Source: Fibrobacter sp. UWB10 (GTDB lineage: Bacteria > Fibrobacterota > Fibrobacteria > Fibrobacterales > Fibrobacteraceae). Taken from it: a DNA stretch of 64,000 nucleotides. Below, in pieces: positions 23,669 through 31,975 of this stretch; positions within the stretch are counted from its first letter, which is position 1, and every line of letters begins with the position of its first letter. The position numbers and the translations under genes are program-made. The stretch is taken from NCBI RefSeq assembly GCF_900182935.1, contig NZ_FXUE01000001.1:868001-932000 (forward strand), given 5' to 3'. Below the pieces are notes generated by a model, which worked only from the letters and a program-made list of their open reading frames with translations, was not told the DNA's origin and did no database searches.

Positions 23669-26600
23669 ACTACAGCCTTTTTCAGCCCTTCTTCAGCAAT
23701 GGTATATTTTCCATCAGAATACAGAGCAACCGTATTATCAATATGGCTGCCAATGCTATCTATTTTTTCAGGTGGAGCGGCATAGAATACCTGGAAGTGA
23801 TTTTCCTCTAGGAATCGGACCATTTGTTCAATACGTTCCTTAGACAATGCGGAGAACGCTTCGTCTATAAAAGCCAATCGAGCGCAATTTTTATCCTTTG
23901 GATAGAATTGCATCAAACTGGCGGCAAGAATGATGAAATAAGGAGTTTGCTTTTCACCTCCACTTGCAGAGCCCTGTTTTTGGGAAAGATTCATTTCTTC
24001 ACCAGTTTTACGACGAATACTCATATCGTAAACAAAATAATTTCTATAGTCAGAATATTCCATTTCGTCGGAACCCTGTTGCAGAATATCATCTAGAAAT
24101 TTCTGCACATCCGCATGGAACTTTTCTTGAGAAACCTTTTGTGGGTTGAAAATATCAATGTTGATATAGCTTTCAAGATTGTTGCAAATATCAAAGAAAA
24201 TCTTTCGATCAGGCCGTTCTTCCATTTTGAATTGGTAATAGTCAATACCAAAAGGAATTTTTTTCAATTCCCTATTGATGATATCGATTTCTTCTTTGGC
24301 TTTTTCAATATTTTCTTTTAATTCTGCGATAAAATCGTGGAGAAAAGCAATGCGAAGCTTTTTAGACGCTTCGTCCAGTTTATTCTTTGCCTCATCAAGT
24401 TTTGCATTAGCAATGTCAAGATATTCTTCTCGATAAAACGAGATAAAGGCAACACCACGTTCATTCAGATCCTTTCCAACTAACTTATTGTATTCAAGCT
24501 GGATATTCTCTAAAAACTTTTCTTTATCATTCAATTCAAAACCGGCATTTTTTACCGTCTTTTCTGCAATAACGAGTGCATTATTTTGCTGTTTCGTTAA
24601 CTGATTATACAAATCAAGCATTTCCTGCTCAAGTTCAAAATTCGCATGCACTAATCCGTTATACTCATCCGTTCGACTTTCTATGCTTTGATTCAGATTT
24701 TGAATCGACGAATTATTTGTTTCTTGAGCGGTTTCGTTCTTTCCCAATTCTCTGTCAATCCGAGAAAAAGTTTGTTCGAGGGTTTTGACTTTTTCCTCCG
24801 CCATTTCAATTTCTTGAATGGCACGAAGCATTTCAGGGCTATTCTTCAAAATATCAATTTCATTGGTTATCTTTCCGAGTAATTCCTTTTGTTGTTGTAT
24901 TTTTTCAATAGCTTCAAAATCGTATTCTTCGGGGGCCCATTCAATGTTGTCACACAATTGTAGCAAATCTCCCAACACATTTATGTGATCGATAAATTTT
25001 TGCAGTTCTTTTTCAGTTTGTTTCCAATTTTGCTGTTTCAACGCAAGCTGCATTTCAATTGCATTTTTACCCAAGTAAGGCACAACATCACTAACTTTCA
25101 TCATTGTCGCCGCATAGCTTTTGGCCAACATGCCATCCACCATCAAACCGCCTTTAGGATGCTCATGAAGTTCCTCGATACTATTACAAAGATATATCCC
25201 ATTCAGCAAATAATTCGCATATTTTCGTGCAGCCTTATTTTTTATTTCGAGAATTTCAGCTGCAGAATTTTTTTCAATCTCACTTTCTGGGATTTTATCC
25301 GACAAAACAACGTTAGCATTGATAAGATTCTTTTCTTTCAAAATCCTTAAGGCCAATCCGCAATATTTATCGTCAACAATTAAATAAAAACGTTTACGCC
25401 CAAGGAAAGTTTCTATGGCCTTACGCCAACTTTCGTCCTTGATTTCTTCCACTAGTTCTGCAAAAAAACGAACATCAGCGTTTATGGAGCGATTTTCAAA
25501 CTCCGCCTGAATGATGTGTTTGGCATTTTCTGCATCATGTGGAAATATGATTTTCTTTGCTGATAATTTCTTAATATCACTTTCGATATCCGCAAGATTT
25601 TCTCTGCATTTGTCTCGTTTGTCTTCTAAACGAACTTTATCTGCGGCATATCGCGTGCGAACTATTTCGATTTGATTTCCGAATTCAATAAAACGGCTCT
25701 GCTTTTCAGAAGGAGCTACGCCCTTTTCGGCTAGATTTTTAAGCACTTTTTGAGACTCGTTTGAAATCTGAATCTCGTCTTCTGTTTGAAGAATTAATTG
25801 CGTTATGGCAATCTGAAGTTCTTTTAATTTTCCAATAGAAGTTTCGCATTTTTTGATTTCATCGTTACACTTATTCAATTCTTCATTTTTATCTTTTAGC
25901 GAATCACTAAGCGTCCTGTTGGATTCCTTAACTTTTGTAAAATTGTCACGAGCCGTTTCTAATTCTGGTTTGACCTTTTCTTGTTTTTTTTCTAAGTTTC
26001 TCTTTTCAAGTTTAAGCGTTTCGGAACGAATCATACGTTGTTCCAAATCCTGCTTGTCTTTTTGAAGGAACTGATAGGAATACATCATCTTACGAATTTC
26101 CATGTATTTCAGTTGTTTTTCGTAGGCAGATGTTGCTGCTTCAATTCTTTCCAAAAGTTCCTTACGCTTTTGGTTATTTTCAAGCATCAGAAGAGCTTCG
26201 TTATAATGATTTTTTTGTTCTCTCAAAGATTGCAAAGAATTTACATCATTCTGTACAAGTACGGAATCCTTCACAAATTTTTCCACATTCTTTTCAGGCT
26301 TAAAGGCCATCATCTTTAAAATCTTTTCGACGTATTTTTTCAAGTCGCCATCACTAACTCGAAGCCCTAATGCTCTTGCAATTGCCGGTTTTGCCTTTTC
26401 GCGAGGCATCATTTCCGAAGATTTTACTGGCGCACCCTTTCTAGTGAGGTTTTTCCCACTGACAATACTTAGTTTCCCATTCTCAATAGACCTAAAATTA
26501 AAATCCTCAATTTTTGCATTCTGAAAAATAAACCATTTAGGTTCTGGAGGATCTTGTACAGACCGAGATTCGATATTCACGCCAACAACAAAATCACCTT

Positions 26601-26904
26601 CTGTCGGGGAATTAAATTCCATTACAATATAACAGACAACAGCATCTTTTCGGAGGTATCGGTCGGTTCCATTTGACTTTCTGTCACCATGAATATAGGC
26701 ATTTACCGTTCGTTCCTTATCGTCGGCAGCACGATTAAACTGCGTATTGGCGAATAGCAAATACGACATTGCGTCAAGTATTGTAGTTTTTCCAGTACCA
26801 TTAACGCCTGTAAACAAGGTGGAACTACCCAACTCAATGCAAACGTTCTGAAAGCAAGACCAGTTTACCAGCAGAAGTTTCTTTGCTGTTTTGCGGAATT
26901 CCAT
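23665..26904 (-). CDS. jetC: Wadjet SMC-like ATPase JetC
   Basis: An SMC/MukB-like ATPase of 1079 aa. Walker A TGVNGTGKTTILDAMSYLLF lies near residues 32-51. Two long coiled-coil stretches (about 230-440 and 620-860) flank a hinge-like region, and the signature SASGGEKQTPYFIILAASL and Walker B CARLAFIDEAFSALS come near the C-terminus. Together with JetA (kleisin-like) and JetB it forms a loop-extruding condensin that senses small circular DNA and delivers it to JetD. The domain set looks intact, so the system is probably active. Confidence 0.93.
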   Translation of the reverse strand: MEFRKTAKKLLLVNWSCFQNVCIELGSSTLFTGVNGTGKTTILDAMSYLLFANTQFNRAADDKERTVNAYIHGDRKSNGTDRYLRKDAVVCYIVMEFNSPTEGDFVVGVNIESRSVQDPPEPKWFIFQNAKIEDFNFRSIENGKLSIVSGKNLTRKGAPVKSSEMMPREKAKPAIARALGLRVSDGDLKKYVEKILKMMAFKPEKNVEKFVKDSVLVQNDVNSLQSLREQKNHYNEALLMLENNQKRKELLERIEAATSAYEKQLKYMEIRKMMYSYQFLQKDKQDLEQRMIRSETLKLEKRNLEKKQEKVKPELETARDNFTKVKESNRTLSDSLKDKNEELNKCNDEIKKCETSIGKLKELQIAITQLILQTEDEIQISNESQKVLKNLAEKGVAPSEKQSRFIEFGNQIEIVRTRYAADKVRLEDKRDKCRENLADIESDIKKLSAKKIIFPHDAENAKHIIQAEFENRSINADVRFFAELVEEIKDESWRKAIETFLGRKRFYLIVDDKYCGLALRILKEKNLINANVVLSDKIPESEIEKNSAAEILEIKNKAARKYANYLLNGIYLCNSIEELHEHPKGGLMVDGMLAKSYAATMMKVSDVVPYLGKNAIEMQLALKQQNWKQTEKELQKFIDHINVLGDLLQLCDNIEWAPEEYDFEAIEKIQQQKELLGKITNEIDILKNSPEMLRAIQEIEMAEEKVKTLEQTFSRIDRELGKNETAQETNNSSIQNLNQSIESRTDEYNGLVHANFELEQEMLDLYNQLTKQQNNALVIAEKTVKNAGFELNDKEKFLENIQLEYNKLVGKDLNERGVAFISFYREEYLDIANAKLDEAKNKLDEASKKLRIAFLHDFIAELKENIEKAKEEIDIINRELKKIPFGIDYYQFKMEERPDRKIFFDICNNLESYINIDIFNPQKVSQEKFHADVQKFLDDILQQGSDEMEYSDYRNYFVYDMSIRRKTGEEMNLSQKQGSASGGEKQTPYFIILAASLMQFYPKDKNCARLAFIDEAFSALSKERIEQMVRFLEENHFQVFYAAPPEKIDSIGSHIDNTVALYSDGKYTIAEEGLKKAVV

Positions 26905-26906
26905 TA

Positions 26907-27560
26907 TTATTCCTCCTCGCCTTCTGCATCAAAGCGTTCATCGACAACATCCTCGTTTTGAGAATCTGCATTTGACATTCTTTCTCTCACAACCGTAACA
27001 AATGCAGCGAATTCAGACTCATCTAAGGCAAATTGAATAGATGGATAAAGAACTATTACACGTTCATTGTCTGGCGCATTCCAGTTGACAAATATTAAAT
27101 TGTACCTAGCAAAAAGTTGCAACGCTGTCTTTATATCTCTTTTAATATCAAATGCACCCTTGAATTCAAATTTTTCAAGTTCTGCATTCAATTCTGGGAA
27201 CGATACCGTTATTTGTTTTGATAAAGATCCTGATTGAACCTTGTCCATGTACAACGTCCATAAACAGCAAAGAATGATACTTTGAAATTTACTGAATTTC
27301 TGCTTAGAAATAACAACATTGGAATCATTATTTTGAAGCATTACAATCCCATTGTCCTTCACCACAAGCTCAAAGCCCATTAAGTTCAAGTAATCCGAAA
27401 AAAGTGCTTCATTTGCTTTGATAAAGAAAAATAGTTTACGATTATCATCATCTTTATCACGGACAATGAAGGTTTCTTTCAAAAGTCGGCGACAACTTTT
27501 TTTAAACACTAACTGTTCAGAAGAAGTAAGGTCATCCCACATTTCATTAATTGTTGACAT
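26907..27560 (-). CDS. jetB: Wadjet subunit JetB (DUF4194)
   Basis: A 217-aa protein, the KITE/MukE-like partner of the JetABC condensin, with a winged-helix-rich DUF4194-type sequence (LTSSEQLVFKKSCRRLLKET, IILCCLWTLYMDKV, LQLFARYNLI). The C-terminus is acidic. Start ATG 27560 (MSTINEMWDD) overlaps the end of jetA by 14 nt; the longer open frame upstream is inside jetA. It ends 2 bp before jetC. Confidence 0.85.
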   Translation of the reverse strand: MSTINEMWDDLTSSEQLVFKKSCRRLLKETFIVRDKDDDNRKLFFFIKANEALFSDYLNLMGFELVVKDNGIVMLQNNDSNVVISKQKFSKFQSIILCCLWTLYMDKVQSGSLSKQITVSFPELNAELEKFEFKGAFDIKRDIKTALQLFARYNLIFVNWNAPDNERVIVLYPSIQFALDESEFAAFVTVVRERMSNADSQNEDVVDERFDAEGEEE

Positions 27561-28950
27561 TTTTCTTCGCCCTCCAATGTCGAATCTTAAATTCGTCTGA
27601 TTCGACAAAGTCTTCATCAATTTCTATCAAGTACCCATTTTCACGAGCATATGTCACTGCAGCCATAGATGCAAGAACATCTTTTTTCTCGTTCAGGCTA
27701 AGATTAGAACTATCAATTTTACCATTGATTTCTTGACTATCCAAGAATTTTCTCATCAGTTCTTTGGAATATGGATTATACGATTCCCTCTGCAATTGCC
27801 GTTTCTGGCGTTCTCGTTCTTCAGCGCTCATCTCGACAACCTCAGCCTCGATATTCGATTGAATACTCTGGTTCTTATGCGGATATTGCAGAGAAGTTTT
27901 GTCCACAAATTCGTAATCATGAATATGGAAAAGATACTGGATTTCTTCGTCTATCTTATTCAACCCATCTTCATCAAAATTTTGAACTAAATATCGTATA
28001 GTTTCTTCTACATTTCCACGATTATCCTTACCCTTATTTCGAAGAATACGTTCTCGCGCAACAGCAATTTTGATATACGCATTAATCTGGTCCTTAATAC
28101 GTTTCATAATCTTATTGTAATCATCATGGATAAAACGCCTTGTACTATCTAGCATCCTTATAACCTTATCTTCCGCGTCAGCTCTGGCACAGCCATCTTC
28201 ATCCATTACACTTTGCGTAAGAGCTCCAAAATATCCAATTCCCTTAAAGTCCTCTAACCGCCTAGATATTTTTTCTCTATACAAATGAATGTTTTGCTGC
28301 TGAACAAGGCGCGAATACTCCTTAATAAAGTCACCATCGCAATATTTGATGATGTTTTCTGTCAAGCTAACCAAGGAGCCTTCTCGAAGCATACCCTCAA
28401 TTATTTTTTTGATAGAAGTGGCAAGTTTCTTTAGAGCTGAGGAAAGTTTGCGAGCTTCGTCATACACAGGCGTCAAAATTAACTTATAAGGATTTTGTTC
28501 CCCTTGAGCCCAATGTTCTATAGTATTAAAAATAGTATAGATGGAAACAGAAAATTCCAACCGAGTTGGACGCTTCAGTTTTTCAATAAATTGGGCCAAA
28601 GCAATGCCATTATCGGGCATAACAATCATCTTTTCAAGTGTTGTATCATCCGTATCTTCTTCTAACCATCCAGCTTGAACAAAACGCCTAATAACAAAAT
28701 TTGCCTTTATATTCCAGTCAGACTCTAAACCCAATTCCGTGGCATCTTCGCCTTGAATTTCAATATGATTTTCCAACAGATATGCGGCAATCGTATCACG
28801 AACAATATCTCGAAGAATTCTATATGAAATTTCATTATCAAATAGGTTATAAATCTTTAGTAGCAATTCTGAATATACGGCTTGATTTCGGTTCTTGCTA
28901 CCAAGAATCGTAAAAAAGTCGCTAGGAACAACATCAAAAACGCTAAGCAT
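27547..28950 (-). CDS. jetA: Wadjet kleisin-like subunit JetA
   Basis: A 467-aa JetA-family protein, the MukF/kleisin-like bridge of the Wadjet condensin. N-terminal LSVFDVVPSDFFTILGSKNR and the following winged-helix region are family-like, and long helices fill the rest. Start ATG 28950 is chosen because the family begins at MLSVFDVVP and upstream codons look non-coding. First gene of jetABCD plus the HEPN-motif gene. A partial palindrome (TTGWCACT-N2-AGTGWCAA type) at 28978-28995 lies in the promoter region and may be an operator. The Wadjet subtype cannot be assigned safely by eye. Confidence 0.87.
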   Translation of the reverse strand: MLSVFDVVPSDFFTILGSKNRNQAVYSELLLKIYNLFDNEISYRILRDIVRDTIAAYLLENHIEIQGEDATELGLESDWNIKANFVIRRFVQAGWLEEDTDDTTLEKMIVMPDNGIALAQFIEKLKRPTRLEFSVSIYTIFNTIEHWAQGEQNPYKLILTPVYDEARKLSSALKKLATSIKKIIEGMLREGSLVSLTENIIKYCDGDFIKEYSRLVQQQNIHLYREKISRRLEDFKGIGYFGALTQSVMDEDGCARADAEDKVIRMLDSTRRFIHDDYNKIMKRIKDQINAYIKIAVARERILRNKGKDNRGNVEETIRYLVQNFDEDGLNKIDEEIQYLFHIHDYEFVDKTSLQYPHKNQSIQSNIEAEVVEMSAEERERQKRQLQRESYNPYSKELMRKFLDSQEINGKIDSSNLSLNEKKDVLASMAAVTYARENGYLIEIDEDFVESDEFKIRHWRAKKNVNN

Positions 28951-29055
28951 ATTCACAAGAAAATATATGCAAAATTTTTGACACTTTAGTGACAAAAACC
29001 TTTTTTTTGACCGAATCCCCGTATTTTCACCTCCAAGCGCCGCATTTTTTTGCAT

Positions 29056-29117
29056 AAATCGACCCGCAGTTCAAACGCTTGACGCCCAAAAACAGCGAGT
29101 ATAGATTTAGGGCATGA
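29056..29117 (+). repeat. Promoter-carrying duplication, copy 1
   Basis: A 62-bp segment matching 30328-30389 at 57 of 62 positions. It contains -35 TTGACG (29079-29084), 17-bp spacer, -10 TAGATT (29102-29107) and, 6 bp later, the ATG of the phosphoesterase gene, so the transcript should be leaderless. Confidence 0.85.
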
Positions 29118-30076
29118 CTTACTATTTTATCAGTGATCTACATCTCGATTTCTATGTGTCGCCGGTATTCCGTACCATCGACATGCTGCGCATGGAATTT
29201 GAAGTATTCTTTGAACGAAATTTCTTGCCTGCGGATGCATGCTGCATCGCGGGCGATATCGCAAATGACTACTTCAATTACATGGAATTCCTGAAGTTCA
29301 TTGCCGAGAAATACAAAACCGTTTATGTATGCCTGGGAAATCACGACATCATCACCGAACGCATTGGGGAATTCGGCTCCGATAGGGATTTTCTCACCTC
29401 CGAGAGCAAGATAAAATACTTTCTTGCCGAAACCAGAAAAATCCCGAATCTTCAACTGCTTGAAAACCGTATCGCAGATGGTATTGCAGGTTGCATGGGC
29501 ATGTGCGACTTCAAGTATAAACATGTGCCTTCTGCATCCGAGATGGTGAACAAAATCCTTTGGGCTACGCGCTGGTTCGATGGTCGGCATTGGAACTACA
29601 AGTTGAATAATGCCGACAAACTCTGGCGACACTATGATAGGGTGTTCCGCAAGCTCACCGCGCTCCGTCCGAAAATCATGATGTCGCATTTTCTGCCGCT
29701 AGAATTTGGCATGGCCGAACGCTATAAACAAGACCCGTGCTCAAACTTTTTCTACTTCCACGGAGCTAAATACCTCAAAAACATGGATGATGGAAGTATT
29801 TGGCAAGCAGGGCACACGCACACCGCCATCAAGCGCGAATACACCGACAAACTCGGCAAAAAACACCTGTTGCTTTGCAATCCCGTTGGTTACCCCGACG
29901 AAAACCCCTATGCAGAACATGGACTAAAGCGAGAAGACTTTTTGATAGATCTCGACTCCCCCAACGACGAGGCCGTCGCCGCCATGACCGAAGCAAACAA
30001 AATCGCCAGCGGCAAGCGTAAGACCCGATCCTACAAGAATGCAAAGGCAATGATTAAAGACATTCTAAGCGAATGA
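29114..30076 (+). CDS. Calcineurin-like metallophosphoesterase
   Basis: Metal-dependent phosphoesterase (320 aa) with the full motif set: SDLHLD (residues 7-12), AGDIAND, CLGNHD, MSHFLPLE and AGHTHT. Two metal ions should be bound; the substrate (nucleotide, nucleic acid or phosphoprotein) is unknown. It starts with a predicted leaderless ATG at 29114 and is translationally coupled to a 77-aa ORF by an ATGA overlap. It sits between Wadjet and AbiE in the island, so a defence or toxin-antitoxin-like role is possible. Confidence 0.87.
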   Translation: MTYYFISDLHLDFYVSPVFRTIDMLRMEFEVFFERNFLPADACCIAGDIANDYFNYMEFLKFIAEKYKTVYVCLGNHDIITERIGEFGSDRDFLTSESKIKYFLAETRKIPNLQLLENRIADGIAGCMGMCDFKYKHVPSASEMVNKILWATRWFDGRHWNYKLNNADKLWRHYDRVFRKLTALRPKIMMSHFLPLEFGMAERYKQDPCSNFFYFHGAKYLKNMDDGSIWQAGHTHTAIKREYTDKLGKKHLLLCNPVGYPDENPYAEHGLKREDFLIDLDSPNDEAVAAMTEANKIASGKRKTRSYKNAKAMIKDILSE

Positions 30077-30306
30077 TAGAACCCCCCGAAATTAGCAACC
30101 GCTTTGATGCAGAAGATATTCGCAAACTGCGCGAATACAATTCCCTAAAGCATTCCAAGATGTCCCACAAAGAAATTCTGGAAGATATCCGACAGGGTGC
30201 TGAATCCTTTATGTCAGAATTCAGTAGTTGCGTTGCTGAAAAATTTATCGCCGACAAAATTCAAAATCGGCGACAAAGTGGCGATAAATTTGAAAAACGG
30301 CGATAA
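30073..30306 (+). CDS. Small protein coupled to the phosphoesterase
   Basis: An unrecognised 77-aa acidic/basic protein (MIEPPEISNRFDAEDIRKL...). ATG overlaps the preceding stop as ATGA, which strongly supports translation. The sequence is predicted mostly helical, with DAEDIRKLREYNSLKHSKM resembling small antitoxin-like partners, but no family can be named. Its 3' end lies in an imperfect 30-bp-period tandem duplication (30268-30319), so the C-terminus may have been shortened by that event. Confidence 0.6.
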   Translation: MIEPPEISNRFDAEDIRKLREYNSLKHSKMSHKEILEDIRQGAESFMSEFSSCVAEKFIADKIQNRRQSGDKFEKRR

Positions 30307-30319
30307 AAGTGGCGATAAA
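30268..30319 (+). repeat. Imperfect tandem duplication, GGCGATAAA-rich
   Basis: CGGCGACAAAGTGGCGATAAA (30268-30288) recurs at 30298-30319 as CGGCGATAAAAGTGGCGATAAA-type sequence with one substitution and one insertion, period 30 bp. It covers the stop codon of the 77-aa ORF. Confidence 0.6.
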
Positions 30320-30327
30320 CATCCCCA

Positions 30328-30389
30328 AAATCGACTCGCAGTTCAAACGCTTGACGCCCAAAATACGCGAGTATAGATTTGGGGCATGA
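30328..30389 (+). repeat. Promoter-carrying duplication, copy 2 (upstream of AbiE)
   Basis: Second copy of the 29056-29117 segment, 1272 bp downstream, with 5 substitutions. It retains TTGACG (30351-30356), a 17-bp spacer, TAGATT (30374-30379) and an ATG at 30386. That ATG is in frame with abiEi and would add 33 residues. Confidence 0.85.
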
Positions 30390-30438
30390 ATAATACAATC
30401 CAACAGCCACTAAACAGCATAAATAACGCAATCAACAT

Positions 30439-30482
30439 GTACGAACCTACTACAATTATATATATTTGTAGTAGGTTCGTAC
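30439..30482. promoter_or_regulatory. 44-bp perfect palindrome before abiEi (probable AbiEi operator)
   Basis: Two 17-bp arms, GTACGAACCTACTACAA (30439-30455) and its exact complement (30466-30482), surround a TTATATATAT centre that can serve as a -10. It ends 2 bp before ATG 30485. AbiEi antitoxins are known to bind inverted repeats at their own promoter. In RNA starting upstream it would form a hairpin hiding the AGTAGG ribosome site. Confidence 0.8.
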
Positions 30483-30484
30483 AG

Positions 30485-31045
30485 ATGCGCAAGAAGAATT
30501 TCATAACCGCAGACACAGTCTGCAAGCAAGGGCGAGCACAATACTACGCCACTCTACAAAAAGCGAAACAGGGTCAACTGGTTCGTGTTAAGCGCGGCGT
30601 GTACGCCAAAGAAATCGCGCTAGCCGACACCATGGTAGATATCGAAGCCCTGATTCCAGGAGGAATTCTCTGCATGTTCTCTGCTTGGGAGTACTACGGC
30701 CTCACAACGCAGGTTCCGCAGCAGTACGACATTGCTATAAAAAGGGGGCGCAAGATTGTTGTACCCCAATACCCAAATTTCAAGCTCCATAACCTCTCTG
30801 ACAACGCCCTGAATCTTGGCGTTACAACAGAAACTATTTCTGGCTACAAGGTCAAAATTTTTGATCTTGAAAAATGCGTCTGCGATGCCGTAAAATTCCG
30901 CAACAAGATAGGCATCGACGTTTGCACAGAAATAATCAAAAACTACCTTAAACGCCCCGACCGCAATATCGCGAAACTCATGAAGTACGCGAAATTTCTG
31001 CGAGTTGCCAAGATACTAGAAATGTACCTGGCCATGGGGGTGTAA
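30485..31045 (+). CDS. abiEi: AbiEi antitoxin of type IV toxin-antitoxin system AbiE
   Basis: A 186-aa antitoxin and autorepressor: N-terminal winged helix (MRKKNFITADTVCKQGRAQYY, then LVRVKRGVYAKEIA) and AbiEi C-terminal domain (GGILCMFSAWEYYGLTTQVP, YKVKIFDLEKCVCDAVKFRN). It protects against AbiEii, encoded 1 bp downstream. ATG 30485 is preferred because family members begin near the winged helix. A longer start at 30386, following a copied promoter, would translate through the palindrome. Confidence 0.87.
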   Translation: MRKKNFITADTVCKQGRAQYYATLQKAKQGQLVRVKRGVYAKEIALADTMVDIEALIPGGILCMFSAWEYYGLTTQVPQQYDIAIKRGRKIVVPQYPNFKLHNLSDNALNLGVTTETISGYKVKIFDLEKCVCDAVKFRNKIGIDVCTEIIKNYLKRPDRNIAKLMKYAKFLRVAKILEMYLAMGV

Positions 31046-31046
31046 T

Positions 31047-31907
31047 ATGGCAAAAAACATTGCCCATTCCGTCCGGGAACGGCTGCTTAACACAGCCAAG
31101 AAACTCGGCGTGGATTATCAAGTGATTCTCACGCGTTATTTTCACGAGAGATTCCTATACAGACTTTCCCAAAGCCCTTACAAGGAAAACTTTTGCCTAA
31201 AAGGCGGCACGCTACTGTTCGCCTACGAAAAATTCTTGGCCAGACCCACTTTGGACATGGATTTCAGCGCAAACAAGATTTCCAATAACATGCAAAACAT
31301 TCGTAATGCCGTTGCAGAAATATGTCAAATAGAATGCTCCGAAGACGGAGTCATTTTCGACACAGATTCTGTTTCTGCAGAATCAATTACAGAATTCAAA
31401 GAATACCACGGCGTACGCGTCCATTTTAAAGGATTCCTTGGTTCTATTCGTCAGCAAATTTCCATAGATTTTGGATTTGGCGATTCCATTTTTCCAGCAC
31501 CACAGGAGCTGCCGTTTCCTAACATTCTGGCAGACACTCCAACCGCGACCCTCATCGCATATCCGCTAGAAACTGTTATCGCCGAAAAGTTTCAAAGCAT
31601 GATAGAGCTTGCAGATCAAAATTCAAGGATGAAAGATTTTTTCGATATCTACAACATTCTGATAAATTACACTTTTGACCAAGACATCTTGGCCAGTGCA
31701 ATTCAAAAGACATTCCAAAACAGGAATACCGTCGTGACCTCAGATAGTATTCTTTTTGATTCTGATTTTGGAAACAGCGAGAAAATGAACCGTCTGTGGA
31801 AAGCTTTCTTGGAAAAAATTCACTCTAAAGACAATCTTGAATTCAACGATGTTTGGAATTTTATCAAAGGACACCTATCCCGCTTTGTTGAAACAACTAC
31901 ACGATAG
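31047..31907 (+). CDS. abiEii: AbiEii nucleotidyltransferase toxin
   Basis: A 286-aa toxin of the DUF1814/AbiEii nucleotidyltransferase family. The catalytic region shows FCLKGGTLLFAYEKF (about residues 50-64) and TLDMDFSANK (GS/GG-x10-DxD type). A downstream ETVIAEKFQSMIELADQNSRMKDFFDIY block is typical of the family. Members modify tRNA 3' ends or other targets and give abortive phage exclusion. Complete and tightly linked to abiEi. It ends at the terminator separating the island from mccA. Confidence 0.9.
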   Translation: MAKNIAHSVRERLLNTAKKLGVDYQVILTRYFHERFLYRLSQSPYKENFCLKGGTLLFAYEKFLARPTLDMDFSANKISNNMQNIRNAVAEICQIECSEDGVIFDTDSVSAESITEFKEYHGVRVHFKGFLGSIRQQISIDFGFGDSIFPAPQELPFPNILADTPTATLIAYPLETVIAEKFQSMIELADQNSRMKDFFDIYNILINYTFDQDILASAIQKTFQNRNTVVTSDSILFDSDFGNSEKMNRLWKAFLEKIHSKDNLEFNDVWNFIKGHLSRFVETTTR

Positions 31908-31916
31908 CTAGCTACT

Positions 31917-31945
31917 AAAAAAACTCCCCCAGCTGGAGGAGTTTT
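31917..31945. terminator. Bidirectional terminator between abiEii and the mccBA operon
   Basis: Symmetric AACTCC...GGAGTT stem around CCCAGCTGGA, with an A tract on one side and TTTT on the other, serving both converging genes. Confidence 0.8.
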
Positions 31946-31975
31946 GAAGACAGAGGTAATATCAACTAGTGACTT

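Noticed and set aside
30386-30484. abiEi starting at 30386
   Set aside because: It is in frame and follows a good promoter, but the added 33 residues are encoded by the operator palindrome and are unlike family N-termini. Kept as an open alternative in the findings.
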